Below are positions 52,703 through 62,400 of a DNA stretch of 64,000 bases, piece by piece. The notes under the pieces are model-generated. The model was not told where the DNA came from. It made no database searches and was given only the letters and a program-made list of their open reading frames with translations. This DNA is from Marsupella aquatica (lineage: Eukaryota > Marchantiophyta). The stretch is from NCBI GenBank assembly GCA_973895155.1, contig OZ316894.1, positions 186,001 to 250,000 on the forward strand. Reading direction: 5' to 3'. Position numbers and translations under genes: made by a program. Numbering within the stretch: position 1 is the stretch's first letter; each line of letters begins with the position of its first letter.

Positions 52703-54690
52703 ACACCGCTGCCATGACGGTGGTGGAGGGCCGCTCCTTTCAAGGAGGGTGGACGTGGAGGGAGGAGGCGTGAGTGGGCAGGGCGGGCTCGGATCTCTAA
52801 GTTTAGGATTAGGATCAGGACCAGGAGGCGGCCCTGACACTTAGCTTAGTGGGATTGCGGTTCCACTGGTAAGAGCAACACTTGTACTCCTGTCTTGCTG
52901 TACAAAGGTAGATTCAGTTAGGTAGATTCAGATAAGTAGATTAGGCTTACGCTGCAAGGAATTAGGCGGATCCACTACCAGGATAAGTACCTGGGCTGCG
53001 GGGAGCTCAGGGCCTCTTCTTTAGCAAGTTTTTAGTTGCACCAGCCGGGCTGGGATCAAGTAGTAAGAGAAGCTCTCGGTTAGTCATACAGTGACCCTTG
53101 TGTATATTCATGTTTCCTCATGCCTAAGAGCTGAATAGAGTTGGCCTCACGGCTTAGTTCGCAGAGCTTGTGTATGAGATGTACTGTTTGTATGGCAAGT
53201 GCATGGTATGACCCAGTCAGAAGGAGTCATTTTGCTATTTGTGTGTCGCATTAACTTGTGTGAAGAGTGCCCACATCAACTAATAGGTGAAGGAAAGTAA
53301 GCAAGGGAGTGAGAGTTGGATGTGTTGAGCTGAGAGAGGTCTTAGCGGCTTAACCAAGCCTATTGGGGATCATTCCGGCGGCGGAATCCAAATATACCTA
53401 ACCAGAAGGAGGGGAAGACAAGGGAAGGCCTAGATTAGGTCGGCTACGTATCTCATGACCCGATGAAGGATCTGTCCAGTATATGTGTGTAAAATGTTAA
53501 TAGTAGTAGTAGAAGGAGGTTAGCAGCGTCCCATGCCGCTAAGCCGCGAAAACGGCCTCGCCAAGCGCGAAACCTGCGGGAACCGGCTTGTGCTGGGGGG
53601 TTTCTTGGGTTTAGGGAGCCATGGGACGCACCACAACTTGTCTCATCCCCGAGATAGCTGAGCGACTGGAGTTCCAACGGTACGCCCTCCACATGATGGA
53701 ACCCTGGGGTGAGATCTCCGCTGCCCAGGTTATCCAAGTCGAGAACTATCGACCTAGGAGGTGGGCATCGTACTTCGCTAAGAAATTCCATGAAGAGATG
53801 GAGAGGCGAAGAAAGATGTTATACATCGGCGGAAAGGCGTATTTTGCAAGCCACATCAAGATCATTCTTGAGTGGTACGCCCGGTTTGATCGACGAACCC
53901 TTCCCCGTGTCAACGTACCTAAACTGGTCCCAGCTAGGTGGGTTTTCCCGGCCTTGGAGAGACGGCCCCAACCCGAGGCCCGAAGTCCAACGGCCACGCA
54001 CGCTTCACCCACCCCACCCCCACAGGTAGCTGTAGCCGTGGCCGAGGAGGTACCGGATGGGTCGGTAATCGCAGCCATAGATACGATCAACCAGGCTGGG
54101 CCAAGTACAGAAGTCGGGACCGTGGAGGCCTTACTCGAGCCCGGGTTTCCCGAAGACCCACCGGGGGTTATTCCGGAGGACCGGATGTTGCTGGAGGAGG
54201 ACACTCCAGCCCCTTCCAACACTACGTCTCCAGGGCTGGATGTCACTACCCCGGCCCCCGCACATGTTGACGTCTGCCCGTGCCCAAATCCGGACAGGCA
54301 CAACCTGGACCACCCGGAACTATTCGTACGAGGTACATTTCTGAACGGGCTTTTGGGAGATTTCTCTCAACAGATTGCCCGGGATACCGGGGAGTTCATG
54401 GCACGGAAGGTAGCCTGTTTTTTCAATCAGGAGTTAGTTGCCGCAGTAAAGGTAGGTCGGGCCCAGTCAAAGGCCCTTCAGAGAATAGAGCGGTACCGGG
54501 TGGAGTCCGTATACTTAAAGGATGAAGTGGCGGCTCAAGAGGCTGAGCTTCTGCAACTACGACCCAAGGTTGCAGCCGCCGATGAGTTGTTAGCAAAGGC
54601 GCACACCCTTACCGCCCTAGCCAAACAGGCCAAGGCTGGGAACGAGGCCGAGATTTCACGGCTCCAGTCCCAGATTGACAGTTTGAAGAA

Positions 54691-56998
54691 TGTCACGCGA
54701 TTGACATGGGTCTTAACACCAAAGACGTCACTATGGGTGCCAAAACCATCTCCTTGTACCTGAGGATCACGAAGGGATGTTGTGAAGGCCGGTAAACACC
54801 AATTTATGCCCTTAACACCAGACTATCATAGCAAAGCTCTATCACACATCACCCAAGCTCAATCCCAAGGAACCAAGGTTGGGGATCAGATCAGCGCTCA
54901 TGATAGTTCTGGTGAGAAGGGGTCTTCATATCGGGCCCGTACACACAGGGCCTAGCGCTACGGTGCGCATAGGTCTATACGTATGCTTACTGTCATAGGT
55001 ATGTTTCTATTCCGCCGCCGGAATGTACCCATAAACCAGTGACTCCTGACTGATTCCCAGCTTAGGGACTTCTAAGCCATTGCCCCACCACTCTGCCATT
55101 CCACTCTCAGCAATCAGAGCTGTGATAGCCCTCACCCAACCCACTTCAATGCACCCGGTACACCTCTCAGTGGCGCTGCTAGTCTCATCATACACTCAGA
55201 TTGCCTCACACACACACACATCCATGAGAGAAATGAGGCCTGAAAGGAAAACTCAATTGGATTCAAAGATGTGCACAATAGTTCACTGAGAACACTTGAT
55301 CCGAACACTAGGCCCGAAGGCTGTCTCCTCCAGATTGCGACGTGCTTGCCCTGCAAGCCCCGTGCTTGCCATGCAAGCTCAATCCTGAACTCAACCTCCT
55401 TCACTGCACTTCATTCTTGGGGGCACATACAGATCTCACACCTCCAATTCAGAACGTCAAGTTACGCATGCATAGTTGACTCGACTTCAAAGTTGGTACC
55501 AGGCCTAACGGCGATCTACCCCAGACTGCAATGAGGCCCGGCCTCACGCTTGCCCTGCAAGCTCAGCTCTGGCCATAGATCCCTTAGTGCTCTCCACCAG
55601 ACAAAGGCCGGGACTCCCCATGGGTCACGTAGCCTTGCCAGACTGAACTGTAAATGCTCCTCCTGTTGCCCCTTAATCAGTACCTCAGCCTCCCTAATGT
55701 GCCCACCGCAAATCGAATTGAAATCCTCCCCACAGTTTACAATCACCAATACATCACCTATCACCAAGGCTCTGTATCGGGGGAAAAGAACCCAGTTGTG
55801 CTGCCCACTAGAAAGAGCCACAATCCAGCTCGCAAACCTAGCAACCCGTTGTTGTGAAGCTTGGCTGATTACTCCCTGAGTAATAGCACAACCAAGCTCT
55901 CCCCAACACGCAGCGTCCAAGTCCAGCCTTGCTTGCACAGAGCTCCTCCCCGCTGCTCAGTCTAAGTGAGATCACACAACTGAAGTCCCCCCCCCATCTC
56001 TACCGGGGGGCTGCTCTATATACTCTCATACTGAGCCCAAATGGCTGGGTACTACGCTGCTGGAGCCCCATCCCAGCCCTAACAGAGCCGCCACTATCTC
56101 TAACTACTAAACCCTAACTCGCAACTTTATTTCTATCTCGAATTGGCTATGTACTTCGGATTCGGCCCTCCTCCATGGTTTTCGCGAGCTTGCGCCTCCT
56201 CTCCCGATTTCTCTATTTAACCATTTTCTGCGTGGATAGCAGCGTTGGAAGCGGCTTGAGCTCCTCTTTCCAACGAGGTCAATTATAGCCGATTTGGTCA
56301 AATACATAGAGTTATGCCCCCGCAACCGAGAGGGGGTACTCACTGCTGCGCTAACCCGAGTTACATAGCTAACCCGAGTTTGGCTAACCTAGCTATCCTA
56401 TCTAACCCGAGTAGAGCTAACCCGTGGTCTCGGGTTAGGCCGCTACCCGCTACCCGCTATCCGCTATCCGCTAACCTAGCCTAAGCTGAGCCCGAATCCG
56501 AGCTTACCTATGCTAACCTGAGCCCGAGTTTAGGCTAACCCAAGTTCAATCTAATCCGAACGTAGGTTAAGCCTAAGCTGAAGCCGTGCTTACCTGAGCT
56601 AAGCTGAAGCCGTGCTCACCTGAGCTAAGCCGTGGTCGAGCTTGGGTTAACCCGAAACTGAAGCCGAATCCGCTAATTCCGGCCATAAGTTAACCCGTCA
56701 CACTAATCAGGCCGTATCTCTCTTAATACACCTCCGTTTCCCGAGTGTTTTATATCGATTTTACTCGCCTTGACCAGATCTTTCCAATGCTCTTTACAGA
56801 TCCGGATTTGGTGACATATTGAAAGAGATATGGTCGTCGACCACCCGCGACATAGTTTTTATTTCCCTACTCTTAACGCCATGATTGCCCTTATTCTTGC
56901 CATCTTGCTAATTGTTATGTAATATCAATAGCTACTCCTTGCATACAGCAACCTACTTAATCAGATTACAAAATAAGGACCATGTCATTGGCGTCACA
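54691..56998. mobile_element. S: probable solo LTR (2.3 kb) in the E1 3' LTR
   Basis: Flanked by aagaa at 54686-54690 and 56999-57003; the empty site is seen in the 5' LTR at about 26295-26310. Termini are TGTCACGCGATTGACATGG and CCATGTCATTGGCGTCACA, which are inverted repeats matching at 16 of 19 positions and start TG and end CA. No long ORF or domain is recognisable. Bases 56341-56700 are rich in CTAACCCGAGT-like repeats and a CCGCTAC/TATCCGCTA series. A TTCCGCCGCCGGAATG motif at 55011-55026 recurs at the start of the E1 3' LTR and near the end of family A. The orientation is unknown. Confidence 0.7.
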
Positions 56999-57331
56999 AA
57001 GAATCAAACTGTCATCTGGCAGAAAGACCTGGAGGAGGCCAAAGAACGGGCCCAGCGGGATACTGCGGAGATAGCCACGCTACAAGCCGAAGTAGCGCGG
57101 CTTCAAACTGAAGCTGAGAAGCAGGACCAGTTGGTGGGCAAGCTGACGAGCGACGCCCAGCAGCTGGAGGAGGCATGCCAGGAGGCAGCAGAGGAGACGA
57201 ACGCGGCGAAGCGAGAGAACGAATCTCTGCTAGACCAAGTCCAGCTCCTCAAGTCGGACAACCACAGACTTCGCAAGCAGTGGGATGACCGCTCCCACTC
57301 GGGCGGCTCTGGCAAGCGTGCCAGACATTAG

Positions 57332-58217
57332 CGGCGGAGTAGGAATAGCTAAGTCAGGCTATTGGGATAGGCACCTGCCTTAGTTACAACAGCACTGCCA
57401 TGCTGTCCAGCCTGCGTAGATTAGGATCTTCTAATAAGACACAGCCATTTTTCGGCCTGACAGTCAGCTTAGTTAGGACATCAGTCAGCAAATCTTCGGA
57501 CGGGAGGCCACCCTGTTCCTCGGCCCTTAGTATTTAGTGCACCCCTCGGTAGAGGCAAGGGGGGGGGGGGGGTTTTAGTCTCAACTTGGACATCCGCGGT
57601 ATGTGCAAGGAGTCCCGACCTCTGGGAGTGGAAGAGTATCAAGGGGAGGGGGTAGGACTAAGCTCGCTGGGCGAGTGCGGAGCCGGGCTCCGTTGTAGTA
57701 TACACCCTCGGCCTTGAACCTGTTCACTCCAGGGCTGTCGGGTCAATCAAGTGTACGCATATGTCCCCTTTGTAGTAAAATCGTTTCCCACTATTTCCTT
57801 CGTGTAAATTGAGATTGTATGCTTGTGCGTGTATGTGTAAGTGTGAATCTCGTGTATAGGCGACAACGCCGGGCCGAACGCACTACCCGAGTCATGCACG
57901 GGATGCAGCTTGCGGGTAAGTGATTGCGAGCACGGGTTGAGGACCTGTATCATCGAATCCGGATTGAAGGCGGACAGCACAAAGGTTTAGAAGCCCTTAA
58001 GCCGGGGTCGATCCTGCTATCGACTAAGGTACGTTCCAACGGCGGAACACAAACCATACCTAGGATGTGTCTGTATCTAACAGTAGGCGCACTTAGCGCT
58101 AGTTTACACGAATTAGGTGCATTACGTGCTTCCCTCCCTGCCCGAACCCTCATTGTTACTAAAAATGTGCCCGTCTAAGCCGAAGCCCGAGTTAAGGCCG
58201 ACGCCGACGACGTGACA
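57332..58217 (+). other. Distal noncoding part of the E1 3' LTR
   Basis: Matches 26637-27520 of the 5' LTR, including the poly-G run near 57560. No gene is seen; short conserved ORFs (57924-58178) reflect LTR duplication. Confidence 0.7.
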
Positions 58218-58222
58218 ACCAT

Positions 58223-58563
58223 TCTGTGTGTTCTCTCCAAAACAAGCAGACACTTGAGGCATCATCACTTACATCATTTATCTTAGAGGGATTTTCACCG
58301 ACATCAGGGAGTCCACATTCCCTGGCAAAATAAGCTGGGTCTCGTTGGAATTCTGCAGGATTCCAATCATGCACACTCTTCTCGGCTGTCTTGTGAGTTG
58401 AGGTAGCTCTCGCAGTACGCGGTTCTACCAAAGCGGCTTCCGTGCCACCCCCACCAACTACAACTAAGTTTGCTTCCTGTGGCGGCTCCTCTACAGGTTC
58501 TATGGCAATTTGAGGAGTTTTCGTAACTCCATTGAGTTTCAAGGGAGCCACACCACCCATCAT
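58223..58563 (-). CDS. Upstream exon of the RING-type gene (fragment)
   Basis: ATG at 58563, then 97 codons (MMGGVAPLKLNGVTK ... SKIND) to the donor GAT|GTAAGT (exon end 58273). About 50 bp on, ACACACAG|AATGG is a possible acceptor leading into 23585 across E1, which would give SKIND followed by NGYRLNS. The implied intron is very short, so a start at a later ATG (58264 region) is the alternative. No domain is recognised. The E1 insertion between 23585 and 58218 separates this exon from the rest of the gene by 34.6 kb. Confidence 0.45.
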
Positions 58564-59454
58564 AACTGTCCTGAGGACACATACAAATGCAACAGTCCAA
58601 CAAAGTAAAAGAGCTAGAGTAGTTCAAGCTACAGGAAACTGTGAATTGAATGGAAGCTTGAGAAATTTGAAGAGGCGCACTCACTTTGACAGACTCAAAT
58701 CATTCAGCTTGATATGAGCGGCCAACTTCTACCACAGCGCAATTGCCTTGCCTCGACTTGCCTTGCCTCGCCTCGCCTCGCCTCAACTTGCCTCCAATCT
58801 CTTTGAGCCTTAGTTGATACAAAATTGTCAAATGGCACAGGGAATGTCAACTGGAACTCAAAGTGTACACATCAAGCTCAATGTGAGGGCACGCGCATAA
58901 AGACATGAACTCTAGCCAAAAAGAGGGTGCGCTCGTAGAGAATGAACTGTAGCCAAAAGGAGGCAAAACAACTTAGCTTCACCAACACGCACAAAGGACC
59001 GCATGAGAAGTTGGGAGATACGCTAACTGAAATGATGTGTGAAGGACATGAAAGCAACCCACACGGCGCCACCGCATCCTTCGCTCGCCTTTCCATTTAA
59101 TGACCTTGTTTAAATTTCAAAATGCAGTCTAAAGGATGCGTAGGTTGAGGTGTCCTATCCACTTCAGGACAAAAGTTACGGCTTACGCTCATAAACCCCA
59201 ATCCTTAAGTGACGCTTAGTGCTAAAGAATCATGATGTACAAGAGTCCAAGTTAGTAGGTGGGAGATGGTGCAATCCTGGCCACACAAGAGTCCTTAACA
59301 TCCTTGGCCTGAAGGGGTAGTCCTTGGTCCTTGCCTCCTTTGGTACCCCTCGATCTTGCTTTCCACCTGCTGCAGTGCAATTTGTTTTAATTTTCAGCTG
59401 GTTTGGTTTCCTGACCCTTGCAACAGATTTTTAGCCATGAAACTTGTATCTATG
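58564..59454. other. Background DNA between E1 and A3
   Basis: No gene supported. A short GC-rich minisatellite of TTGCCTCG/CTTGCCTC units lies at about 58746-58796. AGTCCTT-type words recur at 59289-59335, and TTGCCTCCTTTGGTA near 59334 matches a segment near 19927 on the far side of the RING and RPA-like genes. Confidence 0.5.
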
Positions 59455-62400
59455 TGTGATGCCTAGCCAGGAATCACTAGGCCGCTTTACATGGTAAAGC
59501 AGGAGTGTACCCTGGAAACACCTTAGTATAGGAACAAAAACAAGGAAAATATAAACAATTAAGGGTGACTATGGAACCCGGGCCGAGGCCGGAAGTAAGG
59601 ACGTCGGGGGAGAGAACACGATTAGGGTTAGGGCGCGCTAAGCGTCGGTGGCTAGGGGTGACCAACGGGAGGGGAGACCAGAGGAGGAGAGGGGTAAGGA
59701 CCCCTCACGAGGAATAGCGGCTCATTTGCAAGAACGAACTGGGCAGACGACTACGGGAGGCCAAATGCTGTCAGCTGCTTAGGCAAGCACTCGGGGTGGG
59801 AACAGATACCAACGATCGACTCAAGGAGGGTATGAGCAACGTCAATCAAGCGGCACATTTTTGGGGATGCCTATTCGAACGGGCAGGTGAGTACGTCAGG
59901 ACTTACAAGGACAAAGAATCGGAGAGAGCAGCTCGAGAACGGCAGGAGCTCGCTCGGCTCTGGGAACTGCAGAAGACGACTTTCTTAGGAGGAGAACTTA
60001 TCAAGGCCGAGTTCTTGTGGACTCCTACTACCAATCAGCTCGACGACCTTTTGTTTTGCAAAAACAGAATCGTCGGCATCCGGGAAGCCATCAATCGCTG
60101 CAACGACCTACACTGGGAGTTGAAGGGTAACACGGAGGGGTGGACAAAGGCAACCTTGCTAGGAGAAACATCCACGGCAGCCGAGATGAAGAGGAAAGGA
60201 AACAACAACGAAGAGGCCACCCCGGCAAAAAGAACGAGGTCGGCGGCACCTAGGAAGCCAGCAGGGCAGCAGAGCAGGACAAGGGGAGAAGTTGATGAGG
60301 AAGAGGTCGATCCCATCAATGCCATTCCAACAAACGATGACACCTGGAAAGGCTGGGCGGCGACCCTACCGGAGGAAGTGCAATTACACTTTGCACGGGA
60401 GGAGGATGCATGCTTTACGGCCATGCAGACCAAGAAGTACCAAGGCTTCATGGCCGGATCCGGCTTGGAAGCCTTCGTAAGATTACCATGGCTGAAGCCG
60501 GAGGTGCCAGACTCAGACTTATTAGAATTCGTGGGATCATGGGAACCCGAGACCAATTCCACGAGGGTGTATGGGAAGGATTTCTATCTCACTCCCCGGG
60601 TGATTGCTGAGGTGTTTGGCTTGCCGATGGGTAATAAGACCAAGGTTGATACCAGGAAGACCTTACCTGACAAGGAATTCCGGTCGTTCCCAGGACCATC
60701 AACGAAGAATGGCTTCTTCCGGAACACCTGCACCAACCCGCACATCGGAGAGATGATCGATTTCTTGCGAGTGACCATGCACTGTAACTTGTCGAGGGCA
60801 GAGATCGGCAAGGCTCAGGTCTACCTGGCAGAAAGGCCAGACCCAAGCCGGGATTACAACGGGTACCTCCTCAACCAACTGAAGAAGATCTTGAAGGAGG
60901 AACAACAGGTGATCGGCGTGGGAAGCGTGTCCCGGCTTGGCTATCACATGCCGCTGTTGTGCCGGTATGCCAGAAGTCAAATCTTTGCCCCAATACTTCC
61001 CCTATCGGCAAGGGCACCAGAGGAGGTCCCGGAGTAGAGGCCGGCACCAGAGAAGCCCAACCAGCCTGACAGTCCGACGATCGAGCAGGTGTTTAGGCCA
61101 AGGAAAGAAGACTTGCCGATGCAGCAACCAGGCATGCAAAATCTGCTGAAATTGCTGGAGAAGGAAAAGAGAACGGTTCCGGCAATGGCAACGGCAACGG
61201 CACCGATACAGGACGCTGCCCCAGAAGTCGGCCTAAGCCGACTCAGAAGGGAAGACCCCTTTACCAGAACCAAGGAGAGATTGAGGCCGGAACACAAGCC
61301 GGGAGTGCGAATGTACGTGGGAGCCTCAAGCCCCGAATCAGAGGCAGAGGAGCCGGGAGTCCAAGTAGTGGAGGAGGCGGTGGAGGACTACAGCAATGAT
61401 AACTCCGGCTATGGGTCGGATCATCATGTTCCAGGAGTAAGGACCTGTGGCCGATTTATCCCCACGCTTCCAAGAGTAGTTCGAGGGGACCCCACCCAGC
61501 AGAGTAACCCCGAGTCTCCCCCACTAGAGGTTGCTCCCCCAAGCTTTGACGGCATAAAGCAGACGGCACAAGAATTTCAGGAGCGACTTAGGGAGGAAGA
61601 GAGAGCAGCCCTGGCTAGGGAGAAGGATTTACCAGGAGGAGATTGGCCGGAGGACATCAGGCGGCTTGCCAAAAAAAGAAGCAACCCTCTTGCCACCGTA
61701 GAAGAAATCCGCAAGGCGGCTTGGGAGCAGAGGCCGCAGTGGTTGATGCCGATGACTTCTAGTTACTCCACCTATGCTAAGGATAGAGCCATGGAGTACG
61801 GGGAGATGTGTGGGGACCTGGCGCTCAGCATCTTTGGGGAGGAGTTGGAGCAGGGACCCTTTTTCCAGAGGGAGATGTTGGAAAAGCACCGATTAGAAGA
61901 AGCGGTGGCTTTGGAGAGAAGCAAGAAGGACGAGGTCATCCGACGGCTTAGGGAGAAGGAAGCCGAGGTGGAAGACCTGTAGGTGGCCAAGAAAGCCCAA
62001 GATGAGTTGCGGATTAAGCGGCATGAGCTAAACATCATGCAGGGGCAGTTGGATACCGCTCAGCCTGACAATCAGATTATCAAAGATAAATTGACTCGGA
62101 CCCAAGGAGAGTTGGCCGACGCAGTCAAAGAAAGAGAGAAATGGAAGCGGGAGCTAAGGGATGCAGAGGAAGTCCACTTAGCAACCAACAATCGGGCCAT
62201 GGCAGAGAACCAGAGAAGGAAGAGGGCGTTGAAAGGAGAGCTCGAAGATATCCGCGGAGCCCTTGAGCAGAAGGAAGCAGAGTTAGGGAAATCCTATCAA
62301 GGGATTATTGCAGCAGGAGCTTGCGTCCCTGACGGCCAGCTTCAAGGCCGACCTGCGTGAAAAGGATGACCAGCTCGACCAGACTTATGCCAAGATGAAT

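Larger units (their letters stand above)
48832..53635 (+). mobile_element. Family A element, copy A2 (complete, 4.8 kb)
   Basis: Bounded by acttg at 48827-48831 and 53636-53640; the uninterrupted site is visible in the 5' LTR of E1 near 25261 (GAGGACTTGCCTCATCC). Ends are TGTGATGCCTAG and GACGCACCACA, i.e. TG...CA with imperfect inverted ends TGTG(A/G)TGC. There is no internal direct repeat pair, gag or pol. A six-base duplication (acttgt) is an equally good reading. TG...CA plus a five-base duplication suggests integration by a retroviral-type integrase, hence a solo LTR or non-autonomous retroelement; a DNA transposon with short inverted ends is the alternative. Bases 52703-53635 are noncoding. 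Confidence 0.85.
47635..57331 (+). pseudogene. LTR-encoded accessory protein (E1 3' LTR), split by A2 and S
   Basis: The first segment (ATG 47635) is open through the Gln/Pro-rich linker, past both codons that are TGA and TAG in the 5' LTR copy. It loses frame at the 17-base deletion near 48567, just before the LPW motif. The frame carries on at 48611-48831, jumps over A2, continues 53641-54690 (EISAAQV, AHIKIILEW-type segment, coiled coil), jumps over S and ends at 57331 (SGSGKRARH region). Where the 5' LTR copy has TAG at 26244 this copy reads CAG. The two LTR copies therefore carry different lesions, consistent with an intact gene when the element inserted. Confidence 0.75.
23586..58217 (+). 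mobile_element. E1: Ty3 retrotransposon with ORF-bearing LTRs, containing three nested insertions
   Basis: Termini are TGTGACGC...GTGACA, with accat duplicated at 23581-23585 and 58218-58222. The order is 5' LTR (23586-27520), leader, gag, protease-RT-RNase H-integrase in one frame, and 3' LTR (47163-58217). Subtracting E2 (29598-43145), A2 (48832-53635) and S (54691-56998), each with its own 5-bp duplication, leaves about 14 kb. The LTRs differ by many substitutions and several indels and the coding frames hold multiple stops, so this is an old insertion. It splits the minus-strand RING gene region. There is no chromodomain after the integrase. Confidence 0.92.
47163..58217 (+). repeat. E1 3' LTR, split by A2 and S
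   Basis: The three LTR pieces are 47163-48831, 53636-54690 and 56999-58217. They match 23586-27520 in order. Differences include a 17-base deletion near 48567, a 9-base insertion near 53732 and many substitutions. TATAAAAG is at 47531-47538. It ends GACGACGTGACA, followed by the accat duplication. Confidence 0.92.

Noticed and set aside
56341-56700. Telomere-like repeat (CTAACCC words)
   Set aside because: The units vary (CTAACCCGAGT, CCGCTAT, CTAAGCTGA) and do not form a regular 7-bp telomere array; it is a local low-complexity tract in S.
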